The notes under the pieces were generated by a model that made no database searches, was not told the origin of the DNA, and saw only the letters and a list, made by a program, of their open reading frames with translations. Position numbers and translations under genes: made by a program. 5,088 nucleotides of DNA from CAZMGV01 sp964621525 [NCBI: uncultured bacterium] (GTDB taxonomy: Bacteria > JAGRBM01), in the NCBI GenBank assembly GCA_964621525.1, contig CAZUMS010000062.1, forward strand, positions 1 to 5,088, given 5' to 3'. Positions 1 to 4,364 of this stretch are shown here, one piece after another (within the stretch, counting starts at the first letter, position 1; each line of letters starts with the position of its first letter).

Positions 1-2
1 AC

Positions 3-395
3 TCGCAGCAGGCGTGGCTGAACTCCTTCCGCCGCATTTCCGACGAGATCGGCCCGCGCACGCTGAACAACATCGGCCTCAAGATCCCCGAAAACGCGAA
101 TTTTCCGCCCGATATCGACGGCATCGAGAAGGCGCTGTCCGGCATCGACGTCGCCTATCACATGAACCACCGCTACGGGGAGATCGGCCGCTACGGTTAC
201 GAGAAAACCGGTCCCCGCGAGGCGACGCTGGTCTGCGAAAACCCCTATCCGTGCGACTTCGACCGGGGAATCATCGAGGCGATGGCAAGGCGGTTCAGGC
301 CGGAGGGTTCGCTCCGGGTCACGGTGGAGCACGACGACAGCTGCCCGTGCCGGAAACGCGGCGACGAGAGCTGCACCTACCGCGTGAAGTGGTGA
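3..395 (+). CDS. C-terminal part of a V4R/HNOB-like ligand-binding protein (5' end outside window)
   Basis: The reading frame is open from the left edge to a TGA at 393-395, giving 130 visible residues. The true start lies outside the window; the internal Met at 162 is probably not the start, because the frame upstream of it reads as well-formed protein (begins SQQAWLNSFRRISDEIGPRT). The chain mixes charged and hydrophobic residues like a soluble globular domain. It contains a Cys pair around NPYPCDFD, then a closing segment DSCPCRKRGDESCTYRVKW. That ending, a Gly-Asp turn followed by Cys, an aromatic residue and a final Trp strand, resembles the C-terminus of V4R and heme-NO-binding-associated sensory domains. 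This is family resemblance from memory, not a search. It converges on the acidic-protein gene pair and is separated from it by a strong terminator, so it is an independent transcription unit. Confidence 0.6.
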   Translation, partial: SQQAWLNSFRRISDEIGPRTLNNIGLKIPENANFPPDIDGIEKALSGIDVAYHMNHRYGEIGRYGYEKTGPREATLVCENPYPCDFDRGIIEAMARRFRPEGSLRVTVEHDDSCPCRKRGDESCTYRVKW

Positions 396-400
396 GCCCG

Positions 401-455
401 GAAAAGAAACCGCCCGGTCTCCTTGCGGGGAGCCGGGCGGCTTGCTGTTTTCAGG
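401..455. terminator. Rho-independent terminator, probably bidirectional
   Basis: An 8-bp perfect GC stem (CCGCCCGG at 410-417 with CCGGGCGG at 433-440) continues past one bulged base as CTCC pairing with GGAG around a short loop. Reading leftward the stem is followed by TTTCTTTT, a good U-tract for the minus-strand gene ending at 467. Reading rightward it is followed by CTTGCTGTTTT, a weaker tract for the plus-strand gene ending at 395. The convergent genes therefore probably share it. It closely matches the terminator at 1014-1057. Confidence 0.8.
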
Positions 456-466
456 TCAGGGGATCG

Positions 467-925
467 TCACGGCACTTCGTCGATGTCGATCTTTTCGCAA
501 TCTAAAGAGTAGAGCATGCTATCGCCTTCGTACTCGACCAGGAGGCCGAACGTCAGATTGTCGCCGTCGAGCGAGAAATCGGTGATTTCGACATCTTCGA
601 ACGGGCCATAGCCTTCTTCAAGGGTAAAGACCGGCGCATCGCAGAGGCCATCGCTTTCTTCCCAGGAGAACTCCAGCAGGGGAATGATCGCGGCGGTTCC
701 GTCTCCAAAGATGACGAATCCAGCGCCCTCGCTGCCTTCCCCGTCCACGGTCATTTCGCAATCCCAGTAGCTTTCGATGCTGTCGTAGCTCGCGCCGTTC
801 AGGATTTCGTCGATGGGGAATTCGCATCCCGGCTGGTCCCCGTCGCAGGCGATGCCCGTGGCGCCGAGAGTGGCGGTGACAAGGGCTGCGCCCAGTTTCA
901 TCGTTTTGTTCTTGCTGACAACCAT
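467..925 (-). CDS. Small, highly acidic exported (putative lipo-) protein, paralog 1
   Basis: This 152-aa protein is of unrecognised function. Residues 1-26 form a signal peptide: a basic n-region (VVSKNKTMK), a hydrophobic stretch LGAALVTATLGATGIA, then Cys27. The -3 residue is Gly rather than Leu, so the lipobox is poor; either a lipoprotein or ordinary signal-peptidase export is possible. The mature part has about 34 Asp/Glu and only one Lys/Arg (K145). Cysteines lie at 27, 34, 56, 95 and 143. Motifs shared with the neighbouring paralog are YW-x-C near 53-56, DGT near 75, SWE near 87, DGD near 120 and DCE near 142. The start at 925 is chosen because AAGGAAA lies just upstream; the later Met9 has no ribosome-binding site. 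It carries its own leader and terminator, so it is probably expressed separately from its twin. GC is visibly lower than in the phage genes to the right. Confidence 0.85.
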   Translation of the reverse strand: MVVSKNKTMKLGAALVTATLGATGIACDGDQPGCEFPIDEILNGASYDSIESYWDCEMTVDGEGSEGAGFVIFGDGTAAIIPLLEFSWEESDGLCDAPVFTLEEGYGPFEDVEITDFSLDGDNLTFGLLVEYEGDSMLYSLDCEKIDIDEVP

Positions 926-1035
926 AGTTTCCTTTTTGTGACTCCTTCACGCCGGTCCGGCTTCCCGCTGCCGGAAGATCGGGGTGAGCCGGAAATTTAG
1001 CGGCTATTGGTCCCAAAAGAAACCGCCCGGTCCCC
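837..1035 (-). repeat. Tandem duplication, copy 1 (leader plus signal-peptide region)
   Basis: This 199-bp stretch matches 1460-1656 with only a few substitutions and small indels near the start codon. Within the 29 shared codons the two copies differ at only two positions, both silent. Similarity drops sharply just after the codons for the first mature residues. It covers the signal-peptide coding region, the leader and the U-tract and first arm of the preceding terminator. Confidence 0.9.
926..1018 (-). promoter_or_regulatory. Conserved structured leader of acidic-protein gene 1
   Basis: This is the 5' region of the gene starting at 925, lying directly after the terminator of the upstream twin. 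It is nearly identical to 1549-1639. It contains a 6-bp inverted repeat (TCCGGC 956-961 with GCCGGA 970-975) overlapping a second small palindrome, GCCGGTCCGGC at 951-961. Close to the start are two Shine-Dalgarno-like stretches on the minus strand, AAGGAG about 25 nt upstream and AAGGAAA next to the ATG. A promoter must lie here if the upstream terminator works. TAAATT on the minus strand near 1000 is a possible -10, but no convincing -35 is visible. Confidence 0.45.
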
Positions 1036-1057
1036 TGCGGGGGAGCCGGGCGGGTTT
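1014..1057 (-). terminator. Rho-independent terminator of acidic-protein gene 2
   Basis: The perfect stem CCGCCCGG (1023-1030) with CCGGGCGG (1046-1053) is extended inward by TCCCC pairing with GGGGA around TGCG, with one bulged G. On the minus strand it is followed by TTTCTTTTGG. It lies 30 nt beyond the stop codon at 1087. Sequence next to the stop codon (CAGGTCAGGG..ATCGTCA) is also shared with the paralog at 451-469. Confidence 0.85.
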
Positions 1058-1086
1058 AATCGTTCTTCCGTCAGGTCAGGGTATCG

Positions 1087-1548
1087 TCATGGTCCTTCGG
1101 AGAACTCATGCCGCTCGCAATCGGCGGTATAGTCCCCTTCGCCGTCAGGACCGCTGTAGCTCAGATCCATCGTCAAGCTTCCGCCATCGCCGTCCACTTC
1201 GATGTTGGTCAGGATATACTCGTAGTCATCTCCGTCGTAAGATACGGCAAAGACAGCAGCGCAGGCGTCCTCGTCGAATTCCCACGACATGGTGCCCGGC
1301 CGTTCCATGGAGAGAGTCCCGTCTTCTAGGACGTAGAAATACAGGCTCCAGTCCTCGTCTCCGCCGACTTCTTCAACATCGCAGGCCCAGTAAGTGTCCT
1401 CGAAATCGCCTTCGCTGAGGAAATCTGCCGGTATTCCGCCGCAGATAACGGCGTTGGTATCCCCGTCGCAGGCGATGCCCGTGGCGCCGAGTGTGGCGGT
1501 GACAAGGGCTGCGCCCAGTTTCATTGTTTTGTTCTTGCTGACAACCAT
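1087..1548 (-). CDS. Small, highly acidic exported (putative lipo-) protein, paralog 2
   Basis: This 153-aa protein is of unrecognised function. Its first 30 residues, including the signal peptide and CDGD, are identical to those of the gene at 467-925; the mature part is mostly different. Cysteines at 27, 36, 56, 96 and 144 align with the paralog. So do YW-x-C (53-56), DGT (76-78), SWE (88-90), a C-x-A-x-x-F-like segment (96-100), DGD (119-121) and DCE (143-145). About 35 residues are acidic and only two (R83, R146) are Lys/Arg. These features suggest the same fold with two possible disulfides and one lipidated or unpaired Cys, an inference from spacing only. AAGGAA precedes the ATG at 1548. 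The gene has its own terminator and leader. Acidic surfaces can bind divalent cations, but no recognised calcium-binding loop is clear. Confidence 0.85.
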   Translation of the reverse strand: MVVSKNKTMKLGAALVTATLGATGIACDGDTNAVICGGIPADFLSEGDFEDTYWACDVEEVGGDEDWSLYFYVLEDGTLSMERPGTMSWEFDEDACAAVFAVSYDGDDYEYILTNIEVDGDGGSLTMDLSYSGPDGEGDYTADCERHEFSEGP

Positions 1549-1656
1549 AGTTCCTTGTGTGACTCCTTCACGCCGGTCCGGCTTCCCGCTGCCGGAAAAT
1601 CGGGGTGAGCCGGGAATCTAGCGGCTATTGGTCCCAAAAGAAACCGCCCGGTCCCC
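1460..1656 (-). repeat. Tandem duplication, copy 2 (leader plus signal-peptide region)
   Basis: This is the partner of 837-1035. Its right end stops exactly inside the terminator hairpin, after CCGCCCGGTCCCC. There it joins unrelated repeat DNA and the phage lysis module. The duplicated unit therefore once continued further, or the phage module was joined at this point. Confidence 0.9.
1549..1639 (-). promoter_or_regulatory. Conserved structured leader of acidic-protein gene 2
   Basis: This is the counterpart of the leader at 926-1018, with the same inverted repeat (TCCGGC/GCCGGA) and the same AAGGAG and AAGGAA stretches before the start at 1548. Differences are a short indel beside the Shine-Dalgarno sequence and a few substitutions. 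The possible -10 here reads TAGATT instead of TAAATT. No clear -35 is seen. Confidence 0.45.
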
Positions 1657-1717
1657 CGCTCGACCCTTCGACGGCGCTCAGGGTGAGCGGGGGACCCACC
1701 TCAAACGGCGCGGTTTC
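1632..1717 (-). terminator. Large composite terminator ending the phage lysis module
   Basis: On the minus strand this begins directly after the holin stop codon at 1718. An outer 8-bp stem (GAAACCGC 1640-1647 with GCGGTTTC 1710-1717) encloses a perfect 11-bp stem (GTCCCCCGCTC 1651-1661 with GAGCGGGGGAC 1685-1695). After one bulged G this continues with ACCCT/AGGGT (1663-1667, 1680-1684). A TTTCTTTT tract follows on the minus strand. The left arm and U-tract are the same DNA as the acidic-gene terminators, so the structure is a hybrid. Confidence 0.75.
1664..1690 (+). repeat. Interspersed repeat of the CCCTTCGAC..GCTCAGGG type, copy 1
   Basis: This 27-bp element begins CCCTTCGACGGCGCTCAGGG and ends TGAGCGG. 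It matches 2155-2180 apart from one indel and a few changes. It forms the apex of the terminator hairpin. Elements of this pattern are, to my recollection, widespread in intergenic DNA of many high-GC genomes. Confidence 0.75.
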
Positions 1718-2131
1718 CTACCTCCCGCCGCCCTTCCATTTATCGACCGTGCGGCTCGCCGAGTAGCCCACGTAGCCGACGCCGAACAGGGTCCACAGGT
1801 CGGCGGGGATCGCGCCGAGCCAGGCGGCAAGTCCCCGGCCGATCTGTTCCGAGGCGGCCGGGTTGAAGACCGACAGGATGCCCACCGGGATCCCCGCGAG
1901 GATCATCGCGTAGATTACGTACAGGAAGCTGGGCCGCGCGCGGCTCGTCCAGGGGTCGGCGCTCTGTGCCTCGGCCAGCATGACGGACCAGGACTGCCGT
2001 ACGTCCTCGAGCCGCCCCTCGGCGGCGAGCTCGGCGAGTTTCGCCTTCGCCCGCGCCGCCTCGTTCGCGTCGGGGAAGATCTTGTCGATGGTTTTGCCGA
2101 TGAGAGAAAGAATGGAATCGATACCGAACAT
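1718..2131 (-). CDS. Phage/GTA holin (3-TM holin family)
   Basis: This 137-aa protein matches the family described as 'holin of 3TMs, for gene-transfer release' (PF11351/DUF3154), recognised from memory by the block EAQSADPWTSRARPSFLYVIYAM at about residues 54-76. Residues 1-20 form an amphipathic or hydrophobic N-terminal helix and 22-55 a charged helix. Two clear membrane spans lie at about 68-89 and 98-121, and the tail is basic (KWKGGGR). Such proteins permeabilise the inner membrane so that an endolysin can reach the peptidoglycan. The neighbouring M15 peptidase upstream on the same strand supports this. The start at 2131 follows GGGGGAG with a 7-nt spacer. That site is the end of a palindromic repeat. 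The gene is last in the module, immediately before the composite terminator. Confidence 0.85.
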   Translation of the reverse strand: MFGIDSILSLIGKTIDKIFPDANEAARAKAKLAELAAEGRLEDVRQSWSVMLAEAQSADPWTSRARPSFLYVIYAMILAGIPVGILSVFNPAASEQIGRGLAAWLGAIPADLWTLFGVGYVGYSASRTVDKWKGGGR

Positions 2132-2137
2132 GATCGG

Positions 2138-2203
2138 ACTCCCCCGTCGCCCGGCCCTTCGACAGGCTCAGGGCGAGCGGCACCCCCTCACATGACGTGA
2201 GGG
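2138..2203 (-). repeat. Two-hairpin palindromic repeat, unit d (with nested repeat); supplies holin RBS
   Basis: Read on the minus strand, hairpin B is CCCTCAC-GTCAT-GTGAGGG (2185-2203). The common GGGGGTG follows, then a long hairpin-like segment carrying the nested 26-bp repeat, then the unit's typical end GGGGGAGT (2138-2145). In unit b the same flanks, GGGGGTG and GGGGGAGT, enclose a simple 16-bp hairpin, so the apex here is replaced or enlarged. GGGGGAG is correctly spaced to act as the holin Shine-Dalgarno sequence. Confidence 0.7.
2155..2180 (+). repeat. Interspersed repeat of the CCCTTCGAC..GCTCAGGG type, copy 2
   Basis: This 26-bp element begins CCCTTCGACAGGCTCAGGGC and ends GAGCGG. 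It is in the same orientation as the copy at 1664-1690, so the two directly bracket the holin gene. Like copy 1, it sits at the apex of a larger hairpin. Confidence 0.75.
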
Positions 2204-2219
2204 AGAAATGGTCTGGTTT

Positions 2220-2272
2220 CCTCCTCACGTCATGTGAGGAGGTGGCCGGTTCTCCGGCCGGTGGAGTTCTCA
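2220..2272 (+). repeat. Two-hairpin palindromic repeat, unit a
   Basis: Hairpin B has a perfect 9-bp stem (CCTCCTCAC 2220-2228, GTGAGGAGG 2234-2242) with loop GTCAT. Hairpin A follows one base later (GGCCGG 2244-2249, CCGGCC 2254-2259, loop TTCT), then GGTGGAGTTCTC. The end overlaps the TGA (TCA at 2270-2272) of the endolysin gene. As a transcribed structure it could stabilise or end the endolysin mRNA. Confidence 0.8.
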
Positions 2273-2662
2273 TTCCACCAGTTCGAAGTGAGGCAGGTCC
2301 TGGAACCGTTCCTCGCCGAGGTCGCCGTCCGAATCCCAGTCGCCGCCCCAGCGGATACGGATGCCGAGCTGGGCGGCGGTCCCTTTCACGATGCCGGCGA
2401 AGTGGTCGAACCGGCGGCGGTCGTTCCAGTCGACCGGATACGGCGCGGCGTCCACCGCCAGCGACGGCACGGTGTTGTGCTTCGACCGGGGCCAGGGCTT
2501 GGTCGAGCGGCCGAGCCGGACGGCCTGCGCCTGCTCGGCCTCCGTGCGGTGGCCGCACAGGATCGTGCAGTCGGTGGTTGAAACGACCGCCTCCATCAGC
2601 CGGACGAGCTCGGGGTGGCAGGTCGAGAGCCGCTGGCGGGAAACGGGAGAGAAGCCGGGCAT
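2270..2662 (-). CDS. Endolysin: M15-family zinc peptidase (D-Ala-D-Ala carboxypeptidase / L-Ala-D-Glu endopeptidase type)
   Basis: This 130-aa protein is the size of single-domain phage endolysins such as the phage T5 L-alanyl-D-glutamate peptidase. The M15 signature is visible: SKH at 60-62 with His62, then AVD with Asp71 (His-x8-Asp), and near the C-terminus DLPH with His125. These give the usual His, Asp, His zinc ligands, and Asp122 is in the place of the catalytic acidic residue. GHRT at about 37-40 and the WGGDWDSDGD segment at 105-114 also fit the family. It would cut peptide stems of peptidoglycan during lysis. No signal peptide is seen, so it needs the holin encoded 138 nt downstream. 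The start at 2662 follows AAAGGA with suitable spacing. Repeat elements lie on both sides of the gene. Confidence 0.88.
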   Translation of the reverse strand: MPGFSPVSRQRLSTCHPELVRLMEAVVSTTDCTILCGHRTEAEQAQAVRLGRSTKPWPRSKHNTVPSLAVDAAPYPVDWNDRRRFDHFAGIVKGTAAQLGIRIRWGGDWDSDGDLGEERFQDLPHFELVE

Positions 2663-2687
2663 GGAGAGGTGTCCTTTCGTGGGATTT

Positions 2688-2740
2688 CCCCCTCACGTCA
2701 TGTGAGGGGGTGGCGGGTTCTCCCGCCGGGGGAGTGCGCT
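2688..2740 (+). repeat. Two-hairpin palindromic repeat, unit b
   Basis: Hairpin B has a perfect 9-bp stem (CCCCCTCAC 2688-2696, GTGAGGGGG 2702-2710) with loop GTCAT. Hairpin A is GGCGGG (2712-2717) with CCCGCC (2722-2727) and loop TTCT, followed by GGGGGAGT. Compared with unit a, both stems carry paired (compensatory) changes while the loops are unchanged. It lies in the leader of the endolysin gene, about 25 bases before its start. Confidence 0.85.
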
Positions 2741-2742
2741 GG

Positions 2743-2797
2743 AAAACTCCACCGCCCTCGCGGACTCGGGCACCTCCTCGCATAACGTGAGGAGGAA
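2743..2797 (-). repeat. Two-hairpin palindromic repeat, unit c
   Basis: Read on the minus strand, it has hairpin B with a 9-bp stem (arms 2773-2781 and 2787-2795, one G/T mismatch, loop GTTAT). GTGCCC and GGGCGGTGGAGTTTTC follow, matching the end of unit a. Hairpin A is degraded to a 4-bp stem. It faces unit b tail to tail, filling almost all of the gap between the endolysin and the 82-aa gene. Confidence 0.7.
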
Positions 2798-2812
2798 CCA
2801 GGGAGCGCCGCC

Positions 2813-3061
2813 TCACCGCGAGCAGTTTCGGGGCGGGAGGCCGTCCTTCGAGCGGATGTCGTTCTTGAAGTCGCACAGCTCGTAACGGAGGGCGTCGATG
2901 TCGTGGCGAAGGCCCACGAGCTGTTCGGAGAGCCGGACGAGGTCGGGGAGCCCCGGAGGGGCGGGCCGGGTGACCGCCTCGTGCGCGCCGACCGAGAGGG
3001 CGCCGACGGCGGCCGCCGCGACGAGGATCTGCCTGAGGTCGAGCTGGAAGGTGCGGTTCAT
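2813..3061 (-). CDS. Small membrane-anchored coiled-coil protein of the phage module (spanin-like or unknown)
   Basis: This is an 82-aa protein beginning MNRTFQLDLRQI. A single hydrophobic segment at about 12-28 (ILVAAAAVGALSVGAHEAV) is followed by a Pro-rich turn. A heptad-like helix at about 38-70 (LPDLVRLSEQLVGLRHDI onward) and a polar tail with two Cys come next. An inner-membrane anchor with a periplasmic coiled coil, placed just upstream of endolysin and holin, is reminiscent of inner-membrane spanins, but no specific family is recognised. The start at 3061 is chosen over an in-frame Met at 3133 because GGAGG lies about 9 nt upstream. It also overlaps the previous stop as ATGA (3058-3061), suggesting translational coupling. 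Confidence 0.75.
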   Translation of the reverse strand: MNRTFQLDLRQILVAAAAVGALSVGAHEAVTRPAPPGLPDLVRLSEQLVGLRHDIDALRYELCDFKNDIRSKDGLPPRNCSR

Positions 3062-3276
3062 GGCTCGTTGCCTCCGTTCAAAGGCGCACCGCCGGGGAGC
3101 GTGCCCCCGGACTCCCCGCCCGAGGCCACCCACTGGTCATAGGCGGCGCAGCAGGCGGCGTTCGTGGTGCCTCCGGGAAAGAGATGGAGCAGTTCCCGTT
3201 CCGTGCCCTCCCCGTTCAGGTCGCGGACGATCTCGAACCGGTTCGTGACGTCGTTCCAGCGCGGATACGGATTCAT
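3058..3276 (-). CDS. 72-aa phage protein, function unknown
   Basis: This short soluble protein begins MNPYPRWNDVTNRFEIVRD and has a Cys pair (CC at about 42-43). It ends in a Gly/Pro/Ser-rich tail (GGESGGTLPGGAPLNGG), typical of a flexible linker. The start at 3276 forms an ATGA overlap with the stop of the tail-fibre-like gene (3273-3276), and GGAG lies about 11 nt upstream. Its stop forms another ATGA with the next gene. A long open frame continues upstream of this Met, but it is Arg/His-rich shadow sequence. The position between fibre and lysis genes suggests a small tail accessory or chaperone-like role, an inference from order only. Confidence 0.7.
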   Translation of the reverse strand: MNPYPRWNDVTNRFEIVRDLNGEGTERELLHLFPGGTTNAACCAAYDQWVASGGESGGTLPGGAPLNGGNEP

Positions 3277-3917
3277 GGCTGTTTCTCCAGGTAGATGGCG
3301 GTGCCGGAGCAGGACACGGACGCCGAGGTTCCGTTGCACTTGCCCTGGAACGGCGGGGAGTTGCCGGCGCACCGGATGAACTCCCCGGCGTTCAGGGAGA
3401 TGTCGGCGCTCTCGAGGGTGAAGATGTCGCCCGCCGCGATGGCGGAGCCCTTGTTCCAGAGGGCGATCTGCGCGTTGGCGGCGTAGAGGGTCCGCTCGGT
3501 CTTCGCCGCGGAATCGATGGCGATGAGCGCCTGGCTCGATACTGCACGGAGTTCGACCTGCGTCGGGTTGTTCGACTGCGCGCCCACCCTGAAGCACGCC
3601 TTGATCCGGTACGAGCCGTTCTCCGTGACCGGGACGCCGTGGGACTGGTGCCCCAGGTTCGCTCCGGCGGTGCTGGCGGTCCAGGTCTGGTAGTACTCCG
3701 TGACCGGGATGCGGGAGGGCTGTCCCCCGCCGCCCGAAGCGGGGAGCTGCGCGGCGGGGACCTTGCCGCCCCCGTCCAGCGAGGCGTAGCCGCCCGCGGC
3801 TCCCTTGTTCGCGGAGGCTTCGGCGCCGGCGACGTCGGCCACGGCGAGCGTGATATCCCCCGTGCGGGCCGCGACGGTCCGGACGGGGATGTGGATGCGT
3901 CTTCCTTCGGTGGACAT
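3273..3917 (-). CDS. Tail-fibre-like phage structural protein
   Basis: This is a 214-aa protein. The N-terminal part contains TGDITLAVADVAGAEA (about 19-34) and GGYASLDGGGKVPAAQLP (42-59), a segment pattern common in phage tail fibres and collar-type proteins. A short Gly-rich hinge (GGGG, 62-65) leads to a C-terminal region of about 140 residues. That region has alternating hydrophobic strands and little charge, and looks like a beta-rich head, possibly receptor binding. Four Cys lie at about 108, 183, 194 and 203. At 214 aa it is short for a fibre, so it may be a tip or adaptor. AAGGAG, overlapping the stop codon of the upstream gene, sits 8 nt before the ATG at 3917. The next gene begins within its stop codon. 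Confidence 0.7.
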   Translation of the reverse strand: MSTEGRRIHIPVRTVAARTGDITLAVADVAGAEASANKGAAGGYASLDGGGKVPAAQLPASGGGGQPSRIPVTEYYQTWTASTAGANLGHQSHGVPVTENGSYRIKACFRVGAQSNNPTQVELRAVSSQALIAIDSAAKTERTLYAANAQIALWNKGSAIAAGDIFTLESADISLNAGEFIRCAGNSPPFQGKCNGTSASVSCSGTAIYLEKQP

Positions 3918-3929
3918 GGTTCTGTCTCC

Positions 3930-4307
3930 TTATTTCACCATCACGCGGCCCAGGACGGACGGCGACGTGGCCCCCGTGAGCCGGAACCGGAGGTGCCGGA
4001 ACGGGGCGTCGAGCCAGCCGGTTCCGGAAGCTGTGAGCGAGTAAGGCGAGCCGCCGATCGTGACGGCGGACCAGACGGCGTTCGCGGTGTCGGCGCTCCA
4101 GGCGGCGTCGGTGAGGCCGCAGTCCTCCGCCGAGAGCGTCGTGCCTTCCAGAGCGAGGGTGCCGCCGCCGAAGGTGCGGCCCGCAAGGGTGCCGTTGAAG
4201 CTCCACGCGACGTCGCGGCCTTCGGCGTTTCGCACGACGTAGACGCCGTTGGCGGCGAAATCGGCGGTTTCGATGCGGATATCGGGGTCGAGATTGAGTT
4301 CGGGCAT
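3930..4307 (-). CDS. Probable phage structural protein, family not recognised
   Basis: This 125-aa protein (begins MPELNLDPDIRIETADFAAN) consists mainly of short hydrophobic/polar alternations with Gly and Thr turns (GTLAGRTFGGGTLALEGTTL), suggesting an all-beta fold. It has no signal peptide, membrane span or catalytic motif and a single Cys near 63. The location between two tail-protein genes, 12 nt from the fibre-like gene, suggests a tail baseplate or fibre-associated part. AAGGAG lies 10 nt before the start at 4307; the spacer contains a run of eight C (minus strand). Confidence 0.7.
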   Translation of the reverse strand: MPELNLDPDIRIETADFAANGVYVVRNAEGRDVAWSFNGTLAGRTFGGGTLALEGTTLSAEDCGLTDAAWSADTANAVWSAVTIGGSPYSLTASGTGWLDAPFRHLRFRLTGATSPSVLGRVMVK

Positions 4308-4323
4308 ATGGGGGGGGCTCCTT
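4308..4323 (-). promoter_or_regulatory. Ribosome-binding site with a C8 homopolymer spacer
   Basis: On the minus strand AAGGAG (4318-4323) is followed by eight C (4310-4317), then AT and the ATG at 4307. The spacer is 10 nt. A homopolymer here can gain or lose bases, which would alter spacing and translation; the present length still permits initiation. Confidence 0.6.
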
Positions 4324-4364
4324 TTTGTCTCTTCGGTTGTCCCGGCCGTCCCCAGCCGCCGCCC

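Noticed and set aside
14-505. A 163-residue plus-strand open frame across the left end
   Set aside because: It is Arg/Pro/His-rich, crosses the terminator and overlaps the far more protein-like frame ending at 395.
926-1018. A riboswitch in the acidic-gene leader
   Set aside because: There are only short simple hairpins. Conservation between the two copies is explained by recent duplication, and no known riboswitch core is seen.
1664-2180. Phage attachment sites (the direct 26-27 bp copies)
   Set aside because: They bracket only the holin, are not identical, and resemble a widespread interspersed repeat. No integrase or tRNA is nearby.
2185-2797. A CRISPR array, considered because of repeated palindromes
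   Set aside because: The copies occur in opposite orientations, at irregular spacing, with a gene between them, and there are no uniform spacers.
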